64,000 bases of DNA from Methylococcaceae bacterium. Lineage in GTDB: Bacteria; Pseudomonadota; Gammaproteobacteria; Methylococcales; Methylomonadaceae. This document shows, in pieces, positions 8,326 through 16,417 of the stretch. The stretch covers positions 1-64,000 of the forward strand of contig SPJS01000064.1 of assembly GCA_006844705.1 (NCBI GenBank), read 5' to 3'. The notes under the pieces were generated by a model. That model did no database searches and was not told the origin of the DNA. It saw only the letters and a program-made list of their open reading frames with translations. The position numbers and the translations under genes are program-made. Within the stretch, counting starts at the first letter, position 1, and each line of letters opens with the position of its first letter.

Positions 8326-10488
8326 ATGGATGTTAACACAATAATCAGTTCTTTAAATGACGCGCAACGTCTGGCGGTGTCTGCGCAACCCAAACCGGTA
8401 CTCGTGCTGGCTGGTGCAGGCAGTGGTAAAACCCGTGTGCTGGTGCATCGTATTGCCTGGAATATTCAGGTGAATGGCGCCTCGCCCCATAATATTCTGG
8501 CGGTGACATTTACCAATAAAGCGGCGACAGAAATGCGTAGTCGTGTTGAAGACTTGCTCAAAATATCTGCCCGTACCATGTGGATTGGTACGTTTCATGG
8601 GCTGGCCCATAGGCTGTTACGGCGTCATGCGAAGCAGGCCAAATTGCCGGATGCGTTTCAGGTGATTGATTCTGACGATCAGTTGCGTGTGATTAAACGG
8701 TTGTATGCCGGGATGAATATTGATGATTCCAAATGGCCGCCCAAACAGGTGCAGTGGTACATCAATGCGCAAAAAGATGAAGGCATCCGAGCTAAACACA
8801 TGGTGGAAACCGGAGATGTATTTCAGCAACAGATGATTGCTATTTACAAGGCGTATGAAGAGGTGTGTGAACGCTCCGGGTTGGTTGATTTTGCCGAACT
8901 GCTGCTACGCGCACATGAAATGCTGCGCGATAATGAAGATGTGCTGGAATTTTACCGTGAGCGTTTTCGACATGTGCATGTGGATGAATTTCAGGACACC
9001 AATACCATTCAATATGCCTGGTTGCGTTTGCTGACCGAAGGACAGGATAACCTGTTCGTGGTGGGGGATGATGACCAGTCAATCTACGGCTGGCGTGGGG
9101 CTAAAATTGAAAATATCTACAGCTTTCAGAAGCATTATCCCAATCATCAGCTGATTCGTCTGGAGCAGAACTACCGCTCCACCGGCAATATTTTAAAAGC
9201 CGCAAACCATGTCATCACCAATAATGACGGTCGCCTGGGGAAGGAGTTGTGGACTGAAAGCGGTCTGGGCGAGCTGATTTCCGTGTACTCGGCTTTTAAT
9301 GAGCAGGACGAAGCTTACTTTGTCGTGGAAAAAATTCGTCAATGGGTGAGCGATGGGGGATTGCGTCGCGATATCGCTATACTCTACCGCTCCAATGCGC
9401 AGTCTCGCCAGTTTGAAGAAAAGCTGATGGTGACGGGGACGCCATATCGTGTCTACGGCGGCCTGCGCTTTTTTGAACGCATGGAGATCAAAAATGCACT
9501 GGCGTATTTGCGTCTGATCAGTAACCGGCATGATGATGCCTCGTTTGAGCGGGTGGTGAATACACCTACACGCGGCATAGGCAATAAAACCATAGAAAAT
9601 ATCCGTCTGTTGGCGCGTGCGCAGGGAGCATCATTATGGCGGGCGGCAGAATTATTGATTGCACAGGGGACATTGTCTGCACGTGCAACCCACGCACTAA
9701 AAGGTTTCATGCAGCTGCTGGCCAGACTGGAAGAGGCTGCGGATGGGCAGGAATTGTTTGAAAAAGTAAAAGTGGTGGTCGAACAAAGCGGATTGATCGA
9801 GCTGTATAAAAAGGAAAAAGGCGACAAGGGTGAAGTGCGGGTGGAAAACCTGGAAGAGCTGGTCAATGCGGCGCGCCTGTTTGATTTTGATGTAGAAAAT
9901 GATGAAAACCTGAATGAGCTGGATATGTTTCTCGCCCATGCCGCGTTGGAAGCGGGTGATGCCCAGGCGGATGAATATGAGGATTGCGTGCAATTGATGA
10001 CCCTGCATTCTGCCAAAGGATTGGAGTTTAAGCTGGTGTTTCTGGTTGGTTTGGAAGAAGGACTGTTTCCATCCCAGCAATCGACAGAGGAAGCAGGTCG
10101 GCTGGAAGAGGAAAGACGCTTGTGTTACGTAGGTATCACACGGGCGATGCAGCAACTGTATTTGACCCATGCCGAATCCAGACGTTTGTATGGCAAGGAA
10201 AGTTACCCCAGACAATCCCGCTTTGTGCGCGAGATTCCGGCTGAATATGTGCAGGACGTCAGAATTCGCGCCAATGTCAGTCGGCCTGTGACAGCAAAAC
10301 CGAGGTCAGGCCTAGCCGCATCTTCCGGCACGTTCAAGCTGGGAGAGCGGGTGAAGCATGCCAAATTTGGTGAAGGCGTGGTCTTGCAAATAGAAGGAGC
10401 GGGTGCTCAGGAGCGCGTTCAGGTTAACTTTAATGATGTGGGTTTGAAATTTTTAATGCTTTCGTATGCCAAGCTGGAGAGACTTTAA
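8326..10488 (+). CDS. uvrD: DNA helicase II UvrD
   Basis: 720 residues, typical of UvrD. SF1A motifs appear in order: LNDAQRLAV (Q motif), GAGSGKT at 30-36, GTFHGLAHRLLRRH (Ia), DEFQDTN (II), GDDDQSIYGWRGA (III), LEQNYRST (IV), TLHSAKGLEFKLVFLVG (V) and ERRLCYVGITRA (VI). The C-terminal Tudor-like domain (GERVKHAKFGEGVVLQIEG) that contacts RNA polymerase and UvrB is present. It unwinds 3'-5' in nucleotide excision and mismatch repair. It is monocistronic by context. Rep is less likely because of this C-terminal domain. Confidence 0.95.
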   Translation: MDVNTIISSLNDAQRLAVSAQPKPVLVLAGAGSGKTRVLVHRIAWNIQVNGASPHNILAVTFTNKAATEMRSRVEDLLKISARTMWIGTFHGLAHRLLRRHAKQAKLPDAFQVIDSDDQLRVIKRLYAGMNIDDSKWPPKQVQWYINAQKDEGIRAKHMVETGDVFQQQMIAIYKAYEEVCERSGLVDFAELLLRAHEMLRDNEDVLEFYRERFRHVHVDEFQDTNTIQYAWLRLLTEGQDNLFVVGDDDQSIYGWRGAKIENIYSFQKHYPNHQLIRLEQNYRSTGNILKAANHVITNNDGRLGKELWTESGLGELISVYSAFNEQDEAYFVVEKIRQWVSDGGLRRDIAILYRSNAQSRQFEEKLMVTGTPYRVYGGLRFFERMEIKNALAYLRLISNRHDDASFERVVNTPTRGIGNKTIENIRLLARAQGASLWRAAELLIAQGTLSARATHALKGFMQLLARLEEAADGQELFEKVKVVVEQSGLIELYKKEKGDKGEVRVENLEELVNAARLFDFDVENDENLNELDMFLAHAALEAGDAQADEYEDCVQLMTLHSAKGLEFKLVFLVGLEEGLFPSQQSTEEAGRLEEERRLCYVGITRAMQQLYLTHAESRRLYGKESYPRQSRFVREIPAEYVQDVRIRANVSRPVTAKPRSGLAASSGTFKLGERVKHAKFGEGVVLQIEGAGAQERVQVNFNDVGLKFLMLSYAKLERL

Positions 10489-10715
10489 AAAACCGATTTT
10501 GATCTTAACGGCAATAGCCTGGCGGCGATGAGTCCGTTTTCAAATGGTGATGAGGTTGAGTGGCCCGGTTTTGTACAATAGGGAATCAGACCTAACAAGG
10601 TGGTGTTACCGGCACCGTTGACGCCGTTTAGATTGCTATGGCCATCCAGGCGAATTTCCTGAATTGCGCCAGGTTTGTAGGCGTCGATGTGGATTAATCT
10701 TTTGAGTAAGAACAT
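10485..10715 (-). pseudogene. N-terminal remnant of an SMC-like (DUF3584-type) ATPase
   Basis: The 76-residue frame begins MFLLKRLIHIDAYKPGAI and continues LDGHSNLNGVNGAGNTTLLGLIP. This is how large SMC/RecN-like coiled-coil ATPases with a DUF3584-type head begin, with a Walker A box expected as GxNGAGKTT. Here the catalytic Lys is Asn. After about residue 48 the sequence degrades, and the frame ends at the uvrD stop codon, so more than 900 residues are missing. There is no ribosome site. I infer a decayed fragment; the family assignment is from memory of the N-terminal pattern and is moderate. Confidence 0.6.
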
Positions 10716-10731
10716 GATTGAGGGAGGAAGT

Positions 10732-10758
10732 ATGACGGCTCTATTGTCAGTTTTCTGA
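10732..10758 (+). other. Eight-codon mini-ORF with a strong ribosome site
   Basis: GGGAGGAAGT precedes the ATG at 10732, an unusually good Shine-Dalgarno for this window. The ORF stops after 8 codons (MTALLSVF). It may be a leader peptide for the PEP-CTERM gene 87 bases downstream, or the 5' end of a deleted gene; it is next to the SMC-like remnant on the other strand. No attenuation structure is evident. Confidence 0.25.
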
Positions 10759-10844
10759 TTATAATCAAGTCATTATTAAATGCTTAAAAGTATCATATTT
10801 ATATGAGATAATTTTAACCGGTTAACCAGTTGAAGGGCATGGGA

Positions 10845-11438
10845 ATGAAAAAGATAGCATTGTTTTTTGTAGTATTTTTTAAGGCGCAATGGGCGTGGGC
10901 AATGCCCTATTTCAATACCAGTAATGGACACTATTATGAAGTGTTCAGAGGTGGCTATACCTGGGAAGAGGCAAATGCTGAAGCCAATGCCCGTACATAC
11001 AAAGGGTTGCAAGGGCACTTGGCGACGATAACCTCGGCAGAAGAAAATCAGTGGATTTTTGATAATCTGCAAAATGATGATGGGGTTTTTCTTGCTGATG
11101 GCACGTTCATTGGCGCAACAGATAAAGATGTTGATGGTACCTGGGAATGGGTAACTGGCGAAGCGTTCAGTTATTCAGACTGGTTGCCAGGTGAGCCAAA
11201 CAACTGGAATGGACTTGAGGAAGACTACATTATGATCTGGTGGAATCAGGAAGGGCAAACGTCATCACCTAGTTGGAATGATACGACTAATAACCCGATT
11301 TTGGATGTGAATTTTGAAATGGGTTATTTGATTGAATATGACGCGGGTACCGCATCCAATGTTCCCTTGCCTGCAGCAGCATGGTTTTTTATCAGTGGTC
11401 TTGCTCTGTTAGGGGTTAGAAAAAACAGAGCCATCTAA
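10845..11438 (+). CDS. C-type lectin domain protein with VPLPA-type PEP-CTERM tail
   Basis: 197 residues from the ATG at 10845, which leaves a GAAGG ribosome site 8 bases upstream; TTG and ATG starts further upstream are too close to it. Signal peptide MKKIALFFVVFFKAQWAWA. A C-type lectin-like domain follows with YTWEEANAEAN, LQGHLATITSAEENQWI, the W-x-W-V segment, SDWLPGEPNNWNG and the carboxyl-rich EDY (typical WND/EPN carbohydrate/Ca features). The end reads NVPLPAAAWFFISGLALLGVRKNR, a sorting signal for an exosortase. Predicted to be processed by an EpsH-type exosortase to the cell surface or matrix; no exosortase gene is in the window. Confidence 0.88.
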   Translation: MKKIALFFVVFFKAQWAWAMPYFNTSNGHYYEVFRGGYTWEEANAEANARTYKGLQGHLATITSAEENQWIFDNLQNDDGVFLADGTFIGATDKDVDGTWEWVTGEAFSYSDWLPGEPNNWNGLEEDYIMIWWNQEGQTSSPSWNDTTNNPILDVNFEMGYLIEYDAGTASNVPLPAAAWFFISGLALLGVRKNRAI

Positions 11439-11454
11439 AAGCGTTCCTGAAGAC

Positions 11455-12324
11455 ATGGAAAAAGTCTTGGGATTTATTGGCATGGGTCTGATGGGCAGGC
11501 CGATGACTTTACGTTTGTTACAGTCCGGGTTTCAGGTGCATGTCTGGAACCGGACGCCACGGAAAATCACTGACGTCGTTAATGCAGGGGCAAATGCCTG
11601 TGCAACGGTAGAGGTGCTGATTTCCCGTTCAGATGTGATTCTTCTTTGTCTGGCTGACAGCCAGGTCGTTACCGAAATTGTCGACAACCACGTGCTCAAT
11701 GCTGGCGCGCCGGGTAAATTACTTATTGATCTTTCCAGTATCGATCCTGATACAACGTGCCGTTTGGCGTCCAAACTCAAACAACAATGTGGCATGTCCT
11801 GGGTGGATGCGCCGGTGTCCGGTGGAACGGCAGGTGCAGAGCAGGGCAGTCTGGCGATTATGGCAGGCGGTGCGGATGAGGATATTGCTGTTGCCAGAGA
11901 GGTTTTAAAGCCGCTGTATCGGCAATTGATACATATGGGGGGAACCGGCTGTGGTCAGGTTGCCAAGATTTGTAATCAAATGATTGTCAGCTGCAATGTG
12001 ATGGTGATTGCCGAGATGATGGCGCTGGCTAAACAAACCGGAGTGGATGCTGAAAAAATTCCACAGGCCTTGGCTGGCGGCTTTGCCGATTCCAAACCCT
12101 TGCAGATTGTCGCACCGGAAATGGCCAATGACATCTTTGAGCCGGTGAAATGGCGTATCAAAACCTTGCTGAAAGATTTACGCATGGCAGAATCGTTGGC
12201 AGAAAAATATCAAAATGAGATTCCGGTGTCTTCATTGACGGCTGATCTGTTGCAAAAACATGGTGAGCTTGGGTTTATGGAGCAGGACCCTGCGACATTG
12301 ATTAAATTATTCAGTAAAAAATAG
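11455..12324 (+). CDS. garR: 2-hydroxy-3-oxopropionate (tartronate semialdehyde) reductase
   Basis: 289 residues, beta-hydroxyacid dehydrogenase family. The Rossmann motif GFIGMGLMGRPM is at the N-terminus, followed by the substrate loop DAPVSGGTAGAE and the catalytic Lys in GCGQVAKICNQ. Lengths and motifs fit GarR/GlxR, which reduce tartronate semialdehyde to D-glycerate with NAD(P)H; related 3-hydroxyisobutyrate dehydrogenases are the main alternative. The next gene is a hydroxypyruvate isomerase, its usual partner in glyoxylate metabolism, which supports this choice. The stop overlaps that gene's GTG start by one base (TAGTG). Confidence 0.85.
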   Translation: MEKVLGFIGMGLMGRPMTLRLLQSGFQVHVWNRTPRKITDVVNAGANACATVEVLISRSDVILLCLADSQVVTEIVDNHVLNAGAPGKLLIDLSSIDPDTTCRLASKLKQQCGMSWVDAPVSGGTAGAEQGSLAIMAGGADEDIAVAREVLKPLYRQLIHMGGTGCGQVAKICNQMIVSCNVMVIAEMMALAKQTGVDAEKIPQALAGGFADSKPLQIVAPEMANDIFEPVKWRIKTLLKDLRMAESLAEKYQNEIPVSSLTADLLQKHGELGFMEQDPATLIKLFSKK

Positions 12325-13115
12325 TGCTTAAATTTTCTGCCAATCTCAGCCTGCTGTTTACTGAGCTGGATTTTATGCAGCGCTTTAAAGCCGCCCGAGA
12401 TGCAGGCTTTAATGCGGTTGAAGTGCAGTTTCCCTATGCATTTAGTGCGCAGGCCATTCAGCAACAGGTTGAAGAACACCGGCTCGAATTGATGTTGTTT
12501 AATATCGATGCCGCGGATCTTTTACAGGGCGGGGAAGGTCTGGCAGCGGTGCCGGAAAAGGTCGAGCAATTTAAACGGGCCGTCGAGAAGGCGCGTGACT
12601 ATGCTGAAATTCTTCATCCGCAGGTCATTAATGTGCTGCCCGGGCGGTGCCTTGATGCGAGCAGAGCTGCTGAGTATCTGCAAACTTTTCAACAAAACCT
12701 GAGTTATGTCTGTAATCAGTTTGCAGACATGTCTGTACGCATTGTATTTGAAGCGATCAATATTCATGACATGCCGGGGTTCCTGATTTTTACGGGCCGA
12801 CAAATGCTCGAGGTGTTGGAGGGTGTGCAACAGCCGAACCTTTATTTGCAATATGATCTGTATCATATGTTGCGTATGCAGGAAGATTGTCTTGGCTTTC
12901 TGCAGCAGCATTGGCAAAAGGTGGGGCATATTCAGTTTGCCGATTGCCCGGGACGCGGACAGCCGGGGAGCGGGGCGGCTGATTTGATTTCTGTATTCAA
13001 TTTTATTGAACAATCCGGATATGACGGCTGGCTGGGGGCGGAGTATAATCCGCAGGGAACCACTGTTGCCAGCCTGGACTGGCTGCAGGATTTTCAACGC
13101 AGTTTAGGGACATAA
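12324..13115 (+). CDS. hyi: Hydroxypyruvate isomerase-like TIM-barrel protein
   Basis: 263 residues, AP-endonuclease-2-type TIM barrel. Typical Hyi segments are LKFSANLSLLFTE at the start, FKAARDAGFNAVEVQFPY, the EAINIHDMPGF metal/substrate region, YDLYHMLRMQED, HIQFADCPGRGQPGSG and GAEYNPQG. It interconverts hydroxypyruvate and tartronate semialdehyde. The GTG start shares a base with the garR stop, indicating coupled translation. Glyoxylate carboligase (gcl), the enzyme that feeds this pathway, is not nearby. An OtnI-type role is the alternative. Confidence 0.87.
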   Translation: MLKFSANLSLLFTELDFMQRFKAARDAGFNAVEVQFPYAFSAQAIQQQVEEHRLELMLFNIDAADLLQGGEGLAAVPEKVEQFKRAVEKARDYAEILHPQVINVLPGRCLDASRAAEYLQTFQQNLSYVCNQFADMSVRIVFEAINIHDMPGFLIFTGRQMLEVLEGVQQPNLYLQYDLYHMLRMQEDCLGFLQQHWQKVGHIQFADCPGRGQPGSGAADLISVFNFIEQSGYDGWLGAEYNPQGTTVASLDWLQDFQRSLGT

Positions 13116-13117
13116 GA

Positions 13118-13522
13118 ATGACGCAAATTGACTACACCTTACACCATGCCAGCCTGCTGGTATCGGATACTCAGCGGTCGCTGGAGTTTTATTGTGGTGT
13201 GCTGGGTATGCAGCAGACTTTGCGTCCTGATTTACCGTTTCCGGGAGCCTGGATAAAAATGGGTCAACAACAGATTCATTTATTGGAGCTGGATAACCCG
13301 GATCCAACGACAGGACGTCCAAAGCATGGGGGGCGTGACCGCCATGTGGCATTAACAGTGCCTGACTTGTCACCAGTGATAGCGGTGCTGGATAATGCCA
13401 AGGTTGAATACACAGTGAGCATGTCTGGTCGGGAAGCGCTTTTTTGCAGAGACCCTGATGGCAACGCCATAGAGGTGATCGCGGTGGCTGAGCTGGCAAA
13501 TATGCCAGATGCAAATAATTAA
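13118..13522 (+). CDS. VOC (glyoxalase/bleomycin-resistance) superfamily protein
   Basis: 134 residues with the VOC betaalphabetabetabeta repeat: LHHASLLVSDTQRSLEFYCGVLGM at the start and FCRDPDGNAIEVI at the end. His20-region, Glu in HLLEL and Glu near the C-terminus are candidate metal ligands. It begins 2 bases after hyi, so it is likely in the same transcript. The actual reaction (glyoxalase, dioxygenase or isomerase-like) cannot be told from the sequence; its place suggests work on a small aldehyde or hydroxyacid (inference). Confidence 0.82.
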   Translation: MTQIDYTLHHASLLVSDTQRSLEFYCGVLGMQQTLRPDLPFPGAWIKMGQQQIHLLELDNPDPTTGRPKHGGRDRHVALTVPDLSPVIAVLDNAKVEYTVSMSGREALFCRDPDGNAIEVIAVAELANMPDANN

Positions 13523-13540
13523 AAACAAAAGGAAAATATC

Positions 13541-13897
13541 ATGGTAAAGCATCTTCATATGTTATTTATGCTGCTGGCAGTGCTCAGCTTTGTCGGGCGC
13601 GTAGGATTGCAAAAGTTCAAGCCTGATTTGCTGGAGAACAAGCTGGTCAAGGTGGCACCGCATGCGATTGCATCACTGCTGGTATTGACCGGTATCGTAC
13701 TGGTGTTTCAGGGTGGATGGGCGCAAGGCGATATGGGCTGGGTGTACAGCAAGGTTATTCTTCTTTTCGTGTTTGTCGGACTTGGGCTCTACACCATGAA
13801 GTCTGAAGGCATGAAAAAGTGGGCCGCTGCCGCTGCCGCACTGTTGATCTATTTTTATATTATCGGGATTGCGTTTAGCAAGCAGGGTTTTATTTAA
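13541..13897 (+). CDS. SirB2-like membrane protein
   Basis: 118 residues with four hydrophobic helices: VKHLHMLFMLLAVLSFVGR, HAIASLLVLTGIVLVFQ, YSKVILLFVFVGLGLYTM and AAAALLIYFYIIGIAFSK. The spacing and the opening LKHLHxxxxxxxxxxFxxR pattern match the SirB2 family (invasion gene expression up-regulator, SirB). A KHLH histidine pair in helix 1 might bind a haem or metal (inference). The molecular role is unknown; it lies 18 bases after the VOC gene. Confidence 0.8.
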   Translation: MVKHLHMLFMLLAVLSFVGRVGLQKFKPDLLENKLVKVAPHAIASLLVLTGIVLVFQGGWAQGDMGWVYSKVILLFVFVGLGLYTMKSEGMKKWAAAAAALLIYFYIIGIAFSKQGFI

Positions 13898-14056
13898 GGA
13901 ACCTCTGATCAAGTCCAATTATTTTTAGCTTGCTAAAACTGTCGCTATTTTCCACGAAGATCGGCGCAATAGAATGACTATTACTGCTCACTTCGAGAAA
14001 AATAGCGACAGTTTTTTCTGCGCTAAATTCTAACCAACTTAATCAGAGATTCCTTA
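13895..14056. repeat. MITE-like nested inverted-repeat element
   Basis: Outer arms of 20 bases (13895-13914 and 14037-14056) match as inverted repeats at 18 of 20 positions. An inner pair, aaaactgtcgctatttt at 13935-13951 and its exact complement at 13999-14015, extends with cgaag/cttcg toward the centre. The unit would fold into one long hairpin. It starts at the stop codon of the SirB2 gene and contains no ORF. It resembles the non-autonomous miniature elements scattered in proteobacterial genomes; it may also end transcription. Confidence 0.7.
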
Positions 14057-14065
14057 AGCTTTAAC

Positions 14066-14887
14066 CTATAGCGAATAATCAATTCCCGAAATGGCCTTTT
14101 CCAGCCTGGCGATGACCTCCTTTGCTGTTTTGCAGTGCTTGATGGCAGCGGGTAAAGGTGTATCGTCAGTCAACACCTTCCAGCGCAGTAGTAGCGCTTT
14201 TAGTTTTAGCTGATGGCTGACGGTAAAGTGATGTTTGCCCAACAGGGTGTGCAGGGCTTCATGTTCGGGTTCGGTTACTGACTCCCTTAAACTTAATAGT
14301 TGATGGCAGATTTGTTCAATGTTTGTGGCGTTGTTCTTGACCAGTTCGGTGACCATTTTTGCATTGATGTCGGATGCCGGACTGCTTGAGTTGTCGGAAA
14401 TAATTTTCAGGCAGTGAATGAGCTCAATCGTGCTGGATTTTACCGCCATTTGATAGAAACCAGCCGCTTCCATATCAACCATGCTTTGTTCAGGATAGGT
14501 TTCTACTTGAGTGGAATAGCTGGTTAACGGAAGGCTCTCAATGGCATTTTTTATCACCCACTGTGGATAAAAGGTTGTTGACGGGTTATCTGCATCATTG
14601 ATCTTGTGAGCATATACCAGTTGTCCCTTTGGCAGGTGTTTGTGACCCGCGATGCCGATGTTCAGCAAGACGGGTGATTTTATGTGCCAGCATCCTTGAC
14701 TGTAGCCGACTGCACCTGCGGCATGGTTTTTACCGACACCGGTGACAATCAAGCAGATGTTATCACCCTGATATACTGCGAATGGCGAATGGACCGCCCA
14801 TTTTTGCAATGCGAAATGCTTGATAATGGGCTTGGCTTCACAGGGCAAAGCCGTAAAAATGATCAGTTGAGGGTCAGTCGTATCCAC
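14066..14887 (-). CDS. Nucleoside phosphorylase/nucleosidase-like protein (PNP_UDP fold)
   Basis: 273 residues. The first 190 carry the phosphorylase superfamily landmarks: FTALPCEAKPIIKHF, IVTGVGKNHAAGAVGY, LLNIGIAGHKHLPKGQL and SMVDMEAAGFYQMAV (the ribose-binding Met-Glu). Relatives are MTA/SAH nucleosidases and squalene-hopene-associated nucleosidases. A helical C-terminal extension of about 80 residues (LRESVTEPEHEALHTLLGKHHF onward) is not part of the usual enzyme. The GTG start overlaps the glycosyltransferase stop by one base. Substrate unknown; possibly a nucleoside or a futalosine-like compound. Confidence 0.72.
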   Translation of the reverse strand: MDTTDPQLIIFTALPCEAKPIIKHFALQKWAVHSPFAVYQGDNICLIVTGVGKNHAAGAVGYSQGCWHIKSPVLLNIGIAGHKHLPKGQLVYAHKINDADNPSTTFYPQWVIKNAIESLPLTSYSTQVETYPEQSMVDMEAAGFYQMAVKSSTIELIHCLKIISDNSSSPASDINAKMVTELVKNNATNIEQICHQLLSLRESVTEPEHEALHTLLGKHHFTVSHQLKLKALLLRWKVLTDDTPLPAAIKHCKTAKEVIARLEKAISGIDYSL

Positions 14888-15723
14888 TAGTTGTCCTGAA
14901 TTGCGCTGTAGTGGTCAATCAAAGAGTGATAATGTTCAGCTTCTGCTTGTTTACCTCTTTTTAAGGCACCTTGTTGATAAATGCGGGCTTTTTCGAGCAA
15001 CATGGAAATTGCGGCCTGTCTGTCTGTCATGGATAGCGTGATGTTTTTAAGGGTTTTGTCCAAAGCATAAATTCGAAAGCGATCCATCCCCCAATATTTA
15101 CGAGAAAGCTGGTCTTCATGGCCGCCGTGTTTGATGATTTGCGGCTGATCAATAAATAGTACCGGGTTACTGGCCGTGATGCGTAACCACATTTCATAAT
15201 CTTCACAGGCAGGAAGGGTTTCGTCAAAAGGCCCAAGCTCATCAAATAAATATCGATGAATCAGGATAGATGAGGGTGACATGGCACATAAGGGCAGGCA
15301 TTGCTGAAAAATATGCCCCCCTGATTTTTGGTGTTTATTCATTTGATTTACGCGCGTGCTATTTCTAACCCAGATTTCTTCGGTATGGCAAACTTTGTAT
15401 TCAGGGGCGGCAGATAAGCTGTCTGTTTGATGTAATAGTTTATCTGGCAGCCATTCGTCATCCGAGTCAAGCAAGGCTATCCAGTCCCCCGTGGCTTGTT
15501 TTATGCCCCGATTGCGCGCATTGCTAACGCCCTTGTTTGCCTGTTCAATCACAGTGATCGAGGGAAATCCTGCCTGGATAAGTGCCAGGGTGTTATCGGT
15601 TGAGCCGTCATCAATTACAATGATTTCATGGATTGGGTAACTCTGCTTCATGACTGAGTCTAATGCCCTGGAAAGGGTATGGCTGCGATTAAATGTGGGA
15701 ATGATGACTGATATTTTAAACAT
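14887..15723 (-). CDS. Family 2 glycosyltransferase
   Basis: 278 residues, GT-A fold. SVIIPTFNRSHTLSRALDSVMKQSYP, IIVIDDGSTDNT, GVSNARNRGIKQATGDWIALLDSDDEW (DxD motif) and CEDYEMWLRIT are the classic GT2 features. It transfers a sugar from a nucleotide donor, probably in surface polysaccharide synthesis. No other polysaccharide gene lies nearby; it is coupled only to the nucleosidase-like gene, an unexplained pairing. The C-terminal 70 residues are helical with no membrane segment. Confidence 0.88.
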   Translation of the reverse strand: MFKISVIIPTFNRSHTLSRALDSVMKQSYPIHEIIVIDDGSTDNTLALIQAGFPSITVIEQANKGVSNARNRGIKQATGDWIALLDSDDEWLPDKLLHQTDSLSAAPEYKVCHTEEIWVRNSTRVNQMNKHQKSGGHIFQQCLPLCAMSPSSILIHRYLFDELGPFDETLPACEDYEMWLRITASNPVLFIDQPQIIKHGGHEDQLSRKYWGMDRFRIYALDKTLKNITLSMTDRQAAISMLLEKARIYQQGALKRGKQAEAEHYHSLIDHYSAIQDN

Positions 15724-15852
15724 GGAGCAGATAGTGATGAGAAAAAGCTAAGTGTGGCGTAGGATTGTAAGGTAGTTGAGCGAGTTAAAAAAATTGAAAA
15801 GTCGTCGTTTGGGTGGAAAATAACATGAATACGCTGAAAAATTAATTAGTTG

Positions 15853-15881
15853 TTGAATTTTCATGATTTTTGACATAGATT
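15853..15881 (+). promoter_or_regulatory. Putative sigma-70 promoter of rsd
   Basis: TTGAAT (15853-15858) and TAGATT (15876-15881) are separated by 17 bases, about 30 bases before the rsd ATG. A nearby TTGACA at 15870 lacks a matching -10. Prediction by eye only. Confidence 0.4.
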
Positions 15882-15910
15882 AGTGCCGCTAGCGATTCTT
15901 GGAGGAAACA

Positions 15911-16357
15911 ATGACAGCGGAAACACAAGCCAAGCCGGAAAGACGGCATAAAGCGAAACATCTTGTTACTGAGTTGCAAAGAGAACGACATGAAGTCTGG
16001 GCGCTTTATTGCCAGATTGCAGACCTGAAGCCTTATGATGGCAATACCGATGTCAAATTGATTTTGAATAAATTTTCCGAGATCATGATTGATTATGTTT
16101 CTCTGGGACATTTTGGCATTTACGAACGTCTGTTGGCAGGAACCGAGCGCAGGGAAGGGGTGTTGTCCAATGCCAAACAAATTTACCCTGAATTTTCCAG
16201 AACCACGGATGCAGTGGTAAATTTCAATGATCAATACGATCAGAACAATCGCAAATTTGAGATACAATCCCTGGAGACCGATCTTTCAGAACTGGGTGAG
16301 CAGCTTGCAAAACGCATGGAAATGGAAGATCAGCTATGTAACCTGTTGCTGAATTGA
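15911..16357 (+). CDS. rsd: Rsd/AlgQ family anti-sigma-70 regulator
   Basis: 148 residues from the ATG at 15911, which has GGAGG 5 bases upstream; a TTG start at 15899 would bury that site inside the gene. HLVTELQRERHEVWALYCQIADLKPY and DYVSLGHFGIYERLL are diagnostic for Rsd/AlgQ. In E. coli Rsd binds sigma-70 region 4 in stationary phase; in Pseudomonas AlgQ affects alginate and siderophore genes. All-helical, no membrane segment. It stands alone between divergent and convergent neighbours. Confidence 0.9.
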   Translation: MTAETQAKPERRHKAKHLVTELQRERHEVWALYCQIADLKPYDGNTDVKLILNKFSEIMIDYVSLGHFGIYERLLAGTERREGVLSNAKQIYPEFSRTTDAVVNFNDQYDQNNRKFEIQSLETDLSELGEQLAKRMEMEDQLCNLLLN

Positions 16358-16364
16358 TAGTGCT

Positions 16365-16394
16365 CAGATAGGCTGAATTGTTCAGCGCTATCTG
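16365..16394. terminator. Hairpin between convergent rsd and UPF0182 genes
   Basis: cagatag (16365-16371) plus gctgaa (16372-16377) pair with ttcagc (16381-16386) and ctatctg (16388-16394), a 13-bp stem with one bulged G and a 3-base loop. No T-tract follows on either strand, so intrinsic termination is uncertain; it may protect transcript ends. Confidence 0.5.
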
Positions 16395-16417
16395 GAATGC
16401 GTATGAAATCCCTGGCC

